Assembly (NCBI GenBank): GCA_921293015.1
Contig: OV121081.1
Coordinates: forward strand, 3,844,001-3,908,000
Source: Phorcus lineatus
Lineage: Eukaryota; Mollusca; Gastropoda; Trochida; Trochidae
Direction: 5' to 3'
DNA: 64,000 nucleotides
Under the pieces are notes generated by a model, which saw only the letters and a list, made by a program, of their open reading frames with translations, made no database searches and had not been told where the DNA came from. Of this stretch, positions 1 to 13,849 are shown in pieces (within the stretch, counting starts at the first letter, position 1; each line of letters opens with the position of its first letter). Position numbers and translations under genes: made by a program.

Positions 1-3000
1 GCATTACAAGGCATTGTTGATTAGTCTTATCATAAATCGTTTGTGATTACTATGATATTCTAACCATACATATAGTATATTTCTATCACGTTGTAAAATT
101 GGTAAATGTACAGCGTATTTTCATGTCATTTTCACGAAAACAAAATGGCGGACTGGATGCCGATAGGTAGGTCTCTTTCAGAGTAATACATGTTTTTGTA
201 TAACATGAATTGTATCAATCAGTTAAAAATTTACTTACATGGGTTCAGCATTTAGAAACTTTAACTTCCGCTTGAAGATCACAGCCTTTCAAGTACAGAA
301 TTTTTTTATTTGATATCACATCTAATATCCTCTCGGACGTTTAAATTTTTATCGAAACTAACATATGTCACATATAGAGAGTAACGTTTGGAGAAGTACT
401 AACGAAAAAACGAAAACTATCAAGCAAGACATCTAGACATAGGGAGATGATAAAGATTTTAAAACAGCAAAAAAAATGGGTCCCTAAAGAGAAGAACAAT
501 GAAGCATTTGGAAAAAAACTTTTGCTATCGTAAGTACATAATTTTAATTGCTATATCTTGGAATTATGGGTAAGTCATATTCCACAGAGGAAATAAGCGG
601 ATTGTATAACTCCGCTAAAATACTCAATCAATCTTACTGCAAAATGAACACTTTATGAATCATGTTACAAATTGTATATCGGCAGGCTGTTCTCCTTGTG
701 AACTGGAGAATTATTGCACACCTCTGTCATATTGATTTAATAACACTTCTCGACCGTCTACCTTTCCAGCAAGACCTTAGACTCTTGAAAATCGTCTCAA
801 CGACAAGATGTCCCAAGACCCCACGATGCACTTGTGTTCATTTAGCTATGCTAATTAGAAGAGACGGGTTTTGGTTTAGAGTTCTTGGTGTTCTAGATGG
901 AAGATGACAATGTGAGATAATGTTCACGGTTCACAGAGGTAGTTACGTCAAGAGGCGTCAGTGCTGCTGTAATTTGACAATCAAGCTCTAGGCACCACTG
1001 GGGGTCGACAAGGTTTAGGCATAGCTCCTCTATTGTTCCATCGCTTTTGAAGACGTTTGTCTGTACTTTATTGAAACCCTAATCAATCTTGAAGTTATTC
1101 ATGGTAAAATTGCCTGAATGTCATATGTCTTATTTCGTAAAAGGACCACATGGTACATACAATGTATACTTTACAGAAGCTTGTCGCAGTACAGAGACCT
1201 ATATAATGGCACACAAATATGACAAGTGACAAGTTTAACATGATAAATACATTATATGATTATCTTAAAGGGACATCTTCGAAGAAAGTTTGTCTTTGCT
1301 TTGTTGCTAGGAACGGAAAATTAAAAAGATTTCTTAAGAGTATGCCTTTTGACAAGAATAGGTGTCGCAGTTTATCTTGAGTTCGATATTTATCTAACTG
1401 GCGACATGGATGCGTCAGTTGAAGTTGTTCACAAATACATGAAACATATGCAGTTAGAAATTATTTGAGTGCAACTCAGTTATGTCACTGGTCAATTATT
1501 CAAGACTTTATTTTAGCTCTTGAGTATTATTTCTGAAATAAGAACAGCGCGCCATATTTCTCACTTTAGAAGAACTTGGCTAATCCCTCGATTACACCCT
1601 CAATTTCACCAAAAGTCAAAATTTAGATACCATAAAAAAAACTTCATTCCAGTTTAATGATCCTTTCCAATATTTAATTATAAAAGCCATCTGACTTAGA
1701 AAATTATATATCATAGATTTTTAAGAGAAGACGTCACTTAATCCACACTATATCATTTAAAGATGGAACTACAAGTCATGGAGATATACACTGTGATATA
1801 ACATCATGGTAATACTAGCCTAGAGCTAGTTTTTTCTTACACCATATGCTGTGACAGACTTGCATGACGCTCACTTTTATTATTCGAAGCACAGAGTGGT
1901 AATTCGGCAAGCTATTATATTTCATAACGCTTGACAGTACGATCACACGTGGCTCTGTATGAACCGTACAGGGGTAACACGCTCCACATGATGCCGCACA
2001 TAGTGCAGATTCCTGTAAATATATAGGTCAGCATTTCTTATATTTCATAAACTTTGACTTTCATACTTGAACTTTCTGAAAGCAGGCGTCGAGCATATTT
2101 AACATTTAGACGCCAATTCGACACGATTTCGACCTCTTAAATTTCAGAATGAATACAGTGTGGCTTTATTCAAACATGCGCTTGAATTGCGGTTTGATAT
2201 TGAACTGATATTGAAAACTCAAATATACATTTGCTTATATGCCAATGAATATGTTTTGTTTTCCATTTTTTGATATTTTTCTCATGCATTTCAACATCTC
2301 TATTTGAAACAGATTTATCAACGTCCAGGAAAAGTTGACATTTTGTGGTTATAGTTGACCTAAACCTTTCCTAAACTATGTCTACATATGCATTCCCTAT
2401 TCTGCAGACTCATGCCGTGAAATATTCATCCGTCCGTAAATAATGCAAAGATAACAGAGATTTGCAAATGTGAATTTTAAAGTATGTATTTGACTTTACT
2501 TGAAATGCTATGCTTCAAATGCGCTATCTTTCATTAGGACTTCTAGAGAGCCATATACTCAAATATACAATGAGCCTCTCTACAGCCCGTTTTTCTTCGA
2601 GCACATCTATAGCTATCTGAATAAGTGCAAGTATAAGCAAAGAAAATACTCCAACGAAAATATAGTCTCTTTACATGTTATCTTAGAATTACTTCCTGGT
2701 TTTATTCACATTTATATCCCAGCTTACCTAAACCTTACCTAAAAGAATTGCTCAAACATAGGACTTTATTCCCCAAAAGTGTCAAGGCATACCGAGTGCG
2801 AGTTGGTTGGGTTCAAGTCCCTGATACAGAGCTCCACTAAGTTAGCTACTGTTAATCCACGGGTCATGGTAAATGGCTTGCTTAATGTTAACACGGATGA
2901 ACATGCGTATCTACACAGCAACGCCGCGTATAGCGTAATGTAAACTGCGATGATTAGAAGTGATAAGCCTCCTGATCAAATTATTTCGTTATTCTCCGGA

Positions 3001-6000
3001 ACTAATAGGCTGCTTTTTAGGTTCTCACATGGGTTCATTTACTGTCATACACTTCTTCTGATTCGCTTAACGGAAAATAGACTTAAATCAGCTCTCCCCA
3101 TTTACACAAGGGTTCAAGTATGGAAGAGTTTAATATTCCCCCATGCTTAGAGATAAGCCGCGGGTATTAAATGTAGTCGTTGGCAGGGTACATTGTTAAG
3201 ATACCAAAATTGCATATTGGATGTATCACCAAGTACGCAAATTCAAATTGTCAAGTTTTTGACTGCAAAAAACTTATTGACTAAATGGTCAATGAAAGTA
3301 ATATTCATAGTTTTCCTCAGATTGAAGAACCCTCATGAGAAGGAATATATACCATATACCATATATACCTAATTAAACATCATTTTTCAGAATAAAGGAA
3401 AATATTAATATGAAATGCTTCCCGATTTTGACTATTATCACAGAATATTGCAGAGTTTCATAAAGAGATGAATCATGGTAGAGATTTCCCTTCACACAAA
3501 CAATGAGCTAATAACTGAATTCAATTTGGGTTGCGTAAGTCTAAAGCAACGAGTGGTAGATCAGCCTCTCTGTGTTTCTTTTTGTCCCATCCATTCCAAA
3601 GCATTTTGAAACTTGTTTAGGGATAGCGTCATGATAAAAGCACGGTTTCTCTATTTCCATGTGTTTATTGTTTAAAAAAACTGCATTTTCAGATAAAATT
3701 TAAAAGTGGCATGAAATATTATTAATTCTGTCAAAGAGCTGATTGTTTCCCATTATAGCTAAAGTCATCTCGATTTAATTTTGCTTCTTAAATGATTGCT
3801 AAATTATATGGAAGACAAAGTGTCTTAAAATTCTGAACAGAATACTTACAGGGAAATGTTATTAGTGGGCATCATGCTGTGATGAATTACCTCCCTTGAG
3901 AAACGAACGCTACTAAAGAGAAAAGGCGCGAAAGTCGACGTGAGGTTCACCTGTATGTTTAATCATATCATAGCTTGAAATCTATCACAGGTGGAAAAAG
4001 GTTTACTATGCGTTGTAATAGATCAAGTAAGTAGATAACATCCTGGCGGCTCGGAAAACAGTAGGACATCTTTCTCAACTCTTCGCACAGGTGTGCCGGA
4101 CTTCATAACGTTGATGTATCGAATGACTGTGTAGGCCTATATAAATAACTTTTCATGAGGTAAAATTCTGTTGCACCTGTCAGTTTATCTGAAACAAATG
4201 ATCATATAAACACCCGCTTCACATGGTAACCTCACGCAGTTTTGGATTTTTCTTAAATATGAATAGAATAAGATATGTTGATTCAAGTTGGAGCTAACGG
4301 TACACGTATTCATAGCTTGTAGCCGATTCGAACTTCGTGATAAGGTAAGCGCAGAAACTGGAGGGCGAACCCCATCCCCACGCCTCATATTTTACAAGCC
4401 AGAAATTATGTTTGGTCACCAAAATCAATCTTAAGAGACATAATCACGCCTCTGGTAACATTTAAAAGAATCTTGATCCCATGGAGGACCAAAACAGATC
4501 ACAATACATCTCTAAGACTGTGAGAGAGACGGCCAAAAATAAAGGTTGAAAGAAGTAGAAAAGCACCACCGACAATGGTGACTGTTCAACATACCCGATG
4601 GTCCTCAATGGGAAGCACGTACAAATATACGGGCCGCGACTGGCGGACGGAAGTTAATCTATATCCCCTTATTTTATGATAGCATTATCTACAAATCAGT
4701 TGTATCTTAATGTAATGATTTGTAACTGTCATTAGAAAGGGAAAACTGCTAGCTATTGCCGTGCAGCATCGATCACTCTTTACTTGCGTTATTTCAACGT
4801 TGTCGGATATAATTAGATAAAAATTTGACGCTATTTAAAAAAGGCTTAAAAGCCTGGACATATAAACCCGTAACAATTACACGAACAGTTATAAATCAAT
4901 GGATTGCATTGACATTATACAGAAACATTGAGTCAGTTTTGAAAAAAAAAGTTGTCCAACCTTAAGAATATTTTATGAATGCTTCAACGAATATAACACA
5001 AAGTACTACAGCAGGCATTTTATGATAAACTATTTACGCTGAATAATAAGCATTGACATTAGAGGAAACAGCTGACTACTCCTCTTGCCTGTAAAAGACT
5101 ATAGCTCCATTACCAGGAGAATAAACACTGTTTCGGATTTATTTAAAGAAAATAATTAGTAGATAATATAAGATTAATCTATATAATATTATTTTAGAAA
5201 CAAAAGTTTAAAATTCAAAGGCTATGTTACTTTGAAAAGACTTTGACAGATGTATATAGTTGCACGCATTTTTCTGTCTTGCCCTAACCACATAAAGAAT
5301 TTGTTGATAAGTCAAACTCCTTATTCTTTAGCTTTATCTGCAATTCTTAAAAAAATTAAACGGAAGAATTTGACCCCAAAAAACCCCAACAAATTACGAA
5401 ATACAGAATACAAAATAAACGATCTAAACGTGCAAATTTCAAGCTGTTGAATCAAACTTTTGTTGTATTATTTTTCCAGTGGTATTAAGAAGAAAGAACC
5501 CTTGAAAAAAACCAAATGAAATATCAATCATATGAATGTAGGAGAACATGTCTGCCATTATATAATGTATTCTAATGAACTGACATATATCCTTGAATAA
5601 CTTAAAGCTTTGTCTAGAATGTTTTTACATGTTCAATGTAATGGTTGGTTCAATATAAGTGATTATAGATCTACGTAGTGTTGTAAATAGAAAGAATTTA
5701 GAATATACTTAATAACAATAGCATCACTATAAAACCACATAATTTTGTATGGATACCTTCTTTTGATTTGATGTTGATAAACTTGATAACAAAGTTTGAA
5801 TAAAATCAAAATAAAAGGTTCGAACGAAATTTGTAAAACGAATCTGAATGTCTTCATCTGTGAACCTTTCAATAACCAATAATTAAATATAGTCTAAATA
5901 TACACATCTCTTATCATAATAATTGATATATAAAAAATGATATGATTTAGCAAATGATGTTCAAATACACGGACAAAAACAACAATCAACGCCTTGTAAT

Positions 6001-6302
6001 GCATTATGTAACCAATAAAAATGACCACAATTGCATCCGACATTCGTCTTACGGTGTAAGTCAGTATTCAGAATCAACTGAATCCTTTTCTGTCAAAGGA
6101 CAGACTTGGGTTGTTTCCGTGAAAAACGAAATATGTGCATAAACTGTTACATGTACTTGTATTGTTACATATTCATTATATCACTGAAAATCATAAACTT
6201 ATATTTTATCAAAATAATTTCAGGTATCGATTCAATAGTAACGTTCATTGAAGTTAATAGCATCCAAAAGGATATGCAAATGTGGAATGTGTTTAAAGGC
6301 AC
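1..6302. other. Gene-free AT-rich stretch
   Basis: Only short open frames (80 codons or fewer) occur, none with a recognisable domain, codon pattern or splice-framed coding signal. A GGTTCAAGTCC string near 2810 looks like a Pol III B box, but I could not find a matching A box, so no tRNA or SINE is called. Otherwise nothing is seen. Confidence 0.6.
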
Positions 6303-6930
6303 TAGTGCACGCTTTTATTGTTTAAATTGGCTATTTTAAGGTTTAAGAGGACTTATGCTTTCACCTAAGCGGTCTATCGATGCAATGAAATACTTAGAAT
6401 TCTTTACAGTTGACCTGCAATCAACAATGAAAAGGTTTAGACAGCCGCTGTCGACGTGGACATATAAAAAATCTATGGTTAGCTGTGCCCAAAACGGATA
6501 AAATATGGACAGGTGAACGCGGCTAAACTAGTATTATGTGCATCTATTGAATTTACCTAAACTCTGGCCTGAGAACAAAGAATGAAATAAGTTTTTTGAA
6601 AGCAATGTTGTAAATAAACCGATTTAATAACACAGCATGAGCATTGTTATTAGATTGACAAAAGAGGCTGCCGTTTCCGCTTTTTTGGTTTTAAGCAAAA
6701 TTTTAATATTTTCGATATCGTAGTTCATGCGGTTTTAATGTTACGTTACATTAAATACTTACGGCCTTTTAAAATCGACTTTACTACCTGAATACGTTAA
6801 TATTTGTTGAATAACTTACAGGTAGATTACTTGAGTGGTGATCATGAATAATATCGAGAGATATGCAGTAACTGTGCATTCGTTGTGTTTACGAAATATT
6901 GGTGTGCACTAGTGCGTTTAATATTTGGCA
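6303..6930 (+). repeat. Dispersed repeat, copy A
   Basis: This stretch aligns by eye with 62,106-62,580 in the same orientation. Shared blocks include GCACGCTTTT at the start, TTGACCTGCA.TC, a TATTGAATTTACCTAAACTC block, AGCAATGTTGTAAAT.AACCGAT, and the closing GCATTCGTTGTGTTTACGAA. No terminal inverted repeats or coding domain are visible, so it is an unclassified interspersed repeat with internal indels. Ends are approximate. Confidence 0.7.
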
Positions 6931-9900
6931 AGTATTGTATAGAAAAACATACAAAATTAATTTCAACTATGTCTGTCGTATAGCCTCTTAAACAACTCTA
7001 CCTTTTGGAAATCAAACCTCTTGTATGCAACCTACCAAAATCACAATATCGGAGTCACTGCTCAACAGATCATATTAATGATATGGAAATCTACGTCTTT
7101 GTACATACATAACACATATCAACACCAGAATATCGTATATCTACCGGTACACACACTCAGTGGAGCCAGTTAGTCATATATACACACTGTCGTACCTAGG
7201 TATGAAATACCAGATACATAACTACTGATTAGGAACAGTTATTGTTCTTGATATAGTGTACTAGTACTTGTCGGCTTGCAACAACGGCTCGACTATAAAG
7301 CAATTATTTACATCAACACGCAATGCTCGTCATAATCGATTATCTTCAATTTGACCTGGACGAGTAAATATATTAAGAATTACTAGCTCGTTTTGTAATG
7401 TTAGTATGTTTCATATTGTCTCACACAAAAAATCGTACACAAAAAACTATAAATAATCGATTACCATTGATTAATTTAATAATTATATGTAGATTATCAC
7501 TAAAATTACACATGTACAAAACAAATGCCATGCGTTAAAGTGAACGCTTCTATGAAAATAAAATAGGATATCCTGTTTTAGAATCCAAACAAAATACTTT
7601 TGAAAACGTGGTATTGAATTAACCTTATTATATATGACGCATATTTAGTATTCCAAATGCATGTATGCATGATTAAGCATGGGAACGCGACACCTCAATT
7701 TACTTTGACTTCCTATTACCATTTTATTATGCATTGACTAAATGAGTTGAAATCGGCGAAGACGTGATTTAATGACATGCTCTCCAATAAACCGATATCG
7801 ACGCACGAAGAGAGGGTTACATTGACTATGAATTATGTTAACACTTTCACCCTTAGTCATTCATGCATTTGCCTTTAATTGCCCGATATCATTGCATTTT
7901 CTCACTCTATTTATTTGACAGGCAGTCAAGCACAAGACTAGAATGGCATAAACGCATAATAGGAATACATTCAGGTACTTTACTCCTGTTTGTTACGTAC
8001 TCACATACAGATTTGTGAATGTGTCACAATAGCATGTGTTTTAACTCTTCAGGCGCCAAGATTCAGCAGCCATTTAGAATATATAAATTTATATAGATTT
8101 CATTTACAGTTTGACATTGATTACACTTCCTATATTTAAACTCCTAACAATATCCATGCGTAACCTACTCCTTACGTAATGTTCAGCATTATTTGCCGTA
8201 ATAGTTTGTAAAACCAAGTGAAAGGCAAACGTCATATTTAATTTAATCTGCAAATAATCTTAACGGTCTTCAAATGGTTGATTACACATCTCAGATATAT
8301 TTATTAATGTTCGTATGTAGGTTAAATCCAGTACAGAGGGAGTTAAATGTTCTCAAGCAGATAAGGGGTTAAAGAGTCGCCAACATGATGAATAAGCGGG
8401 GCGACCAGGCCATGTAACGCCAGGTGAAGCGTTCAGTGTTACAATACAATATTTGTCCCCACGCTGAGTGAGGGACACAGGTGATCGCAGGTAAGAACAA
8501 ATTTTTCCTCGATTAATGATAAACTATGTGTTATTTGTTCAACAGAATGACGATCTCTTGATCTGAATGTGAATTACAAAATTGTAATTTTGCATGAGTT
8601 TTGTATTTATTTGTCTAGTTTATTTTATGTAAAAAAAATTCAAGTATCTCAGAAAATGTAATACCTTTGTAATGAAAGAAAGTTTTGCCAGAATACTTAT
8701 AAAATATCTACTTTGTTCATAAGAATTTGAATTGAATTATGACAGTTTGATAATATACTAATAACACCGTATATTTTCAAAAAGAGAGACATTCCAGTTC
8801 ATCATCATTTCATTGACGCACTGCACGTTTCTTATCTACTTCTTTCTTATTTATCTATTACCAAGTCTCGGTGTTCTTATGTAGGGAAGCTCATAATAGA
8901 TATAACTTGATTGTCTCTTGTATATGAACTTAATAAATAAATAATTTCATTTGTACCTATATCTCAAGACCCGAGTATTACAATGTTATTCAGTCGTATA
9001 ATTACCAATTAATCTATACGACTCGGTTTTTATCAGTTTTGAATATGATAATGATAGGCGTGGCGAGGTACTTCAGAATCTCAAAGCCAAAAATCCAAAT
9101 CCAATACGATATAGATCAGTTGGCAGTCAATTGGCGGAAATGTGTTTTCCGCTTGATTAGCACTGTATATGGTTTTACAGAGTAAGTACTAGGTAAATCC
9201 AATTATTTGCTCATGGGCCATCATCACCAAGTAAAGTTAGTCTATGGTTTACATTGATACATGATGACTACCTGTCAACCACAAGGCTATATTTATATAT
9301 ATACTTTCATCAGCACTTCAGATTTATTCGACTGATTACTGGCGTATTGTTGATAATAATTCTACCATATATTCACATATATACTGTAATTGTTTTGAAA
9401 GTATTCGAAGGTATACAGTAAGTCATGACTCCCAGAATGCACAGCTTATATATAAGGTAATTTTATTGGCTGTGCCCTAAACTCTAAAATGTCATTTCAA
9501 AGTACTGTTTTATGAGTGTTTATGCTAGACGGAGTGTTTTAACCAGAGTTTATATAACGTTATGATAAAGCTTTTAAGATTATAACTACCACCGTTAAGA
9601 TAATATAGCACTTTATTCCACTCCCACCACCTCTTAATGTTTTATAGCCCCGTTCACTAGTAGGTATAATATTTAGAGTACTCTACAGAATACAGTTGTA
9701 TTTTATGACATCGCTGGGTCGACATCAAACAACTAGATAGAATAATCTAAATGTAATCTTTTTCAAAAAGTTCAACTTGAGAATCAAAATAACATTAATA
9801 TAACCTAATGAAAACCTATCATTAAGATTAAAATGATAAATAAAATTAATCGAAAACAAAACTTTCTTCACGATAATTGTACGTGCTGTAGGCTTGTGCT

Positions 9901-12900
9901 GCCTTGATTCAAGATATACACGTTGGATTTCTTTGGTAATAATTATTCATAAATAAGCCACATAGCAAGTGTAAGAACTGCATGCAGATGAGATGAGTGC
10001 AACATTTATTGATATATATGTATATTTCAGTTAAGACTAAGGTGAGATATCAATTTGAGTCTACTAATAAATAATATCTGTAAAAGAGACAAAGAAAAAC
10101 ATTAATGATGAGAATGAATACATGTACCGGGAATAAACCCATTAAGACATATGGCTGTTTCATGGTGGCGAGATAAAGGTTAGTCTGACCTGGCACCATT
10201 CTTGAAGTGTGTACCTAACATGACGGACAGTATTTAAGCCGTCTTATTTTTTAAATCCAACAGCAACTGATATACATATAGCAGAAAATTTTATGATTAA
10301 GAGTCGCCAAAGTACGATTAGATTCATCAAAATTTGACAGTAATAAATCTACTTGCTATGTTAGCACAACTGTGCTATAAGTTCCTATACGTTCCTAGCG
10401 TATTTTTCAGGACCGAGAGTCGGAGACGAAGAGTCATTAGATATACTCAGAAAGATGTTAGAAAGAAAATAAACGTAGCAAAACCTGACAAAGACAAAGG
10501 AACTATATGAATGTTTTGTCCTGTGAAAAGTGAGTCCCATCCCCCACAAGTCACTATGAACAGCTGAACTGAAGCTAAAGGCTGACATTCAAGTCTCACA
10601 TGCAGGCTATGTGACGCATACACATGACAAATGCTTTTCCGCATTCCTCGCTATTACTATAGGATGGGTAAGTGGTGGTGATTATGTGTTGAGAGATAAC
10701 GTGCATTTGGTTGCAAAATATATCAGTTGTTCGCTCCGGAATATATCTTTATTGAAAATAAGAATATTTGTATGTTGAATATGAATGAATTTAGACGCTA
10801 CATGTTAAATATGGTAGCAACAAAAAGCGTTCATGAAACGGGATCCTATCTCTTAGAGTTTGGGGCTCAGGGTGAGGGTAATTACACGTAAGATTCTTTG
10901 ATAAATTTGGATCATTTCAGAATTTAAAATGCATTTTATAGATATTATTTTCTAAATCGAAAACACAATATTAAGGAATCCGAAAAAAGGGAAAACATTT
11001 GTAAATCGCGCTTCGAAATAAAATTCAACAAATGAAAAACCATGTCGTACACAAATATGAGGTATGACATCACTGATTCTCCGTATTGTACGTGACCAGC
11101 ATGACAAATCATTTTATCAATAACGGCATGAAGCCAGGCAAGCGGGGATGGCTCGAGTTTAGCACCATTTTTATCATCACCAGCTTGCATTAAATGTCAC
11201 GCTTATATTCCGCGGCGGTCAAACGTTATGGGACAGGCACATACGAAGAGAGATAGAATATGCGCAGTGATACAGAAATGATACATGACATCTTTCAGTG
11301 AAATATAAAACGTGAAGCATAAAACTAGTCTAAGATGCGCCAGAATAAGAGGTTATCTAGATGGACTTCAATGGAACAGATTTTTGGCGAGAGACAAGCG
11401 ATGTACTGAACCCTTGCTGGAATAATACAATTGTTCTATCTTTGCTTATATTGGAAGGTAAGAAAAGACGAATGAATGGATGTGGCTTGTTGAACAACAA
11501 ATATACGCGAAAGCAAAATATCATGATAAGCGTTAGAGGAAGGATTTAGTTTTGGCTGAATATGGTTGTTTGATTATTGATATGTGGAACACTGAGTATA
11601 TGGATGGAGTGATAACAGGTTGAAGTTTAGAGGGGTAGTTTATGAATAGATTTGATTAATTACAAACAGATATATATAGGAAATGCAAATAATATAATAT
11701 TTTGTAGTGGTAAAGCGATTCTAATAGTTAATACCCCTTTAGAAGTTACGGCATTTGTCTTAATTGAAGGTTAATGCTATAATCACAGATTTCTTATAAA
11801 CGGACAATTGGGGTTCTAAGATGTTGAAATAATGCAAACAAGATGTCGTGTAAAATCTGGAATTTTGAACAAACATGAAACATTGCATCTTGTACGATCT
11901 ATTTTAAAGTATTCAAGCGTTATTTTAGAGTTCATATTTTTCTATAGTATAGAACACTGAGTTGAGCATTCGATACATAAACGAAGGGACGACGGAGCGG
12001 TGTGCCCAATAGTTACCTTGTATGGTGTCATATAGGAGTTTCTTTTTATAACTAGGCTTAAATTTCTACCGATGAAAGAATGAAAGTAATATTGATACCA
12101 ATGCTATCATACTATATTCGGGATAAATTAATTTTATAAAACATGAATTTGATGATGAGGAGACATTATTCAGACAAAATCATAGAAAACAATGAACAGA
12201 TAGATAGATGTACGGGATGATCGATTGTCTTTTGCCACTCAAAGTCATTTAAAATCTATCAGCTATTAGCATGTCCTTGCATAACTATACAGACTTAGAC
12301 TGACAATAATATATACCAGTATGCCTTCAGACGGAGGCGAAATCAAACACCATTCCCATTTAGAACATTCTAAACAAACGATATCTTATATCATAAATAC
12401 TAAAAGCCACCCTAAGCAAACAATAAAGCATTGTTCAATATTTTTTCCCCGGATTTTATTATTTATTGGCCTACAATATTGATTTACCTTTGGCTGTCAT
12501 TAACTGCCGGTATGTATATATACCTTGTTCTTCCTGAGGCCCAGGTAAACCCCGGGAAGGTTGGTAGTAATATGAAGTTACATCCACGCTGAATGTAGAC
12601 TGGATATAGGTAAACAGTCTACCATCAGTCTACTTGACACGGGCTGACAGCTTAATGAATACATATAGGGACATATCCATAATACAATACACTTGATCGG
12701 GGCTTGGTTGTAGGTTAGCGTAGATCTATTCGAGCTGAGGCCAGGTAGGTCGAGTATAGCGGATTTAGGTTTTAAAAGATTATTTTACGGTGTTGAATTC
12801 ATGTCAGTAGGGTCTGTGGGAGCTAATGTGATTTGCCTGTGAACATGAAATCTTATGTGAGGGCGAAGGTGAGTTAATTTTAGTTAAATGTATTAGAACA

Positions 12901-13673
12901 TAACGTAACGTAACCTGTGTCAAATTTGATAACCTATTTCATCACAGACTGATGTCATTACTTGTTCAGTTCATCAGTTTTTTTGGGTTCCTTAAAGCAT
13001 GTTTAATGAGTCACATAATATGAGACAGTTGCGTAGGTTTTCTTTTTACCAATGACTTGATCTCAACATATCATATGTTATATCTATGACAACGACATTA
13101 TTAACTATTTCAAAATATGCTCACCACGGAACAAAGAAGTTGTAGATCAAAACATTGCCACCATTCTTAAGTCCATGAAAAGAGAAAGTAGGAAATAGTA
13201 ATCAAACTCGCCACGTATAAATTAAACCTGATAATGAAACTCTTTTAAAGTTCAAATGATCCTTAAATGAGGTACCGTTGCCTACGATTAGAATTAGTTG
13301 TTCTGGTGTATCAAAGAGTGTTCTGTTTTTAACATGGTAAGAAATTAGCATTTGTATGTCACTTCATGTTCTCAGTCAGTTTATATTGCTGGATAAAAGT
13401 CATCGGAAGGAAACTCTAGTATATAAGTAAGGTTGAAGTATGAAGTCAAACTGACGCAAATTTCTATCATTGAGATAGCAATAGAATGCACATATTTACA
13501 AACATTGCAAGAGATTGAAACAAACGAAATACAGTCCAAAACCAATATGACAGACGTGTCACAACACACATGTTTTCAACAACATGCATGGTAAACTGCC
13601 CGTGTTATCTTCATCAAACACGACTTGTCAGTAGCCGGTCACAGCTGCTGATCCGGACCAACCCACAATGGGT
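6931..13673. other. Gene-free AT-rich stretch
   Basis: No coding exon, RNA gene or clear repeat is recognised. The longest open frame here is 81 codons and has no recognisable similarity. A block near 8,340-8,490 is less AT-rich and ends in a donor-like CAGGTAAGAA, so an untranslated exon is possible but unsupported. Confidence 0.55.
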
Positions 13674-13849
13674 AATCATGAACTCATGGTAACACTCTAT
13701 CATGGTAACACTCTATCATGGTAACACACTATCATGGTAACTATCATGGTAAAACTCTATCATGGTAAAACTCTATCATGGTAACACACTATCATGGTAA
13801 CACACTATCATGGTAACTATCATGGTAACACTCTATCATGATAACTCTC
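13674..13849 (+). repeat. 16-bp minisatellite (TATCATGGTAACACTC)
   Basis: About eleven tandem units of a 16-base motif are visible. They are interspersed with shortened 11-12 base units (TATCATGGTAAC) and with AC-to-AA variants. Units at the right end decay (CATGATAACTC). It is non-coding and typical of slippage plus unequal exchange. Confidence 0.9.

Noticed and set aside
2795..2960. SINE or tRNA relic from GGTTCAAGTCC
   Set aside because: Only the B-box-like string is present; no A box, tail or flanking duplication.
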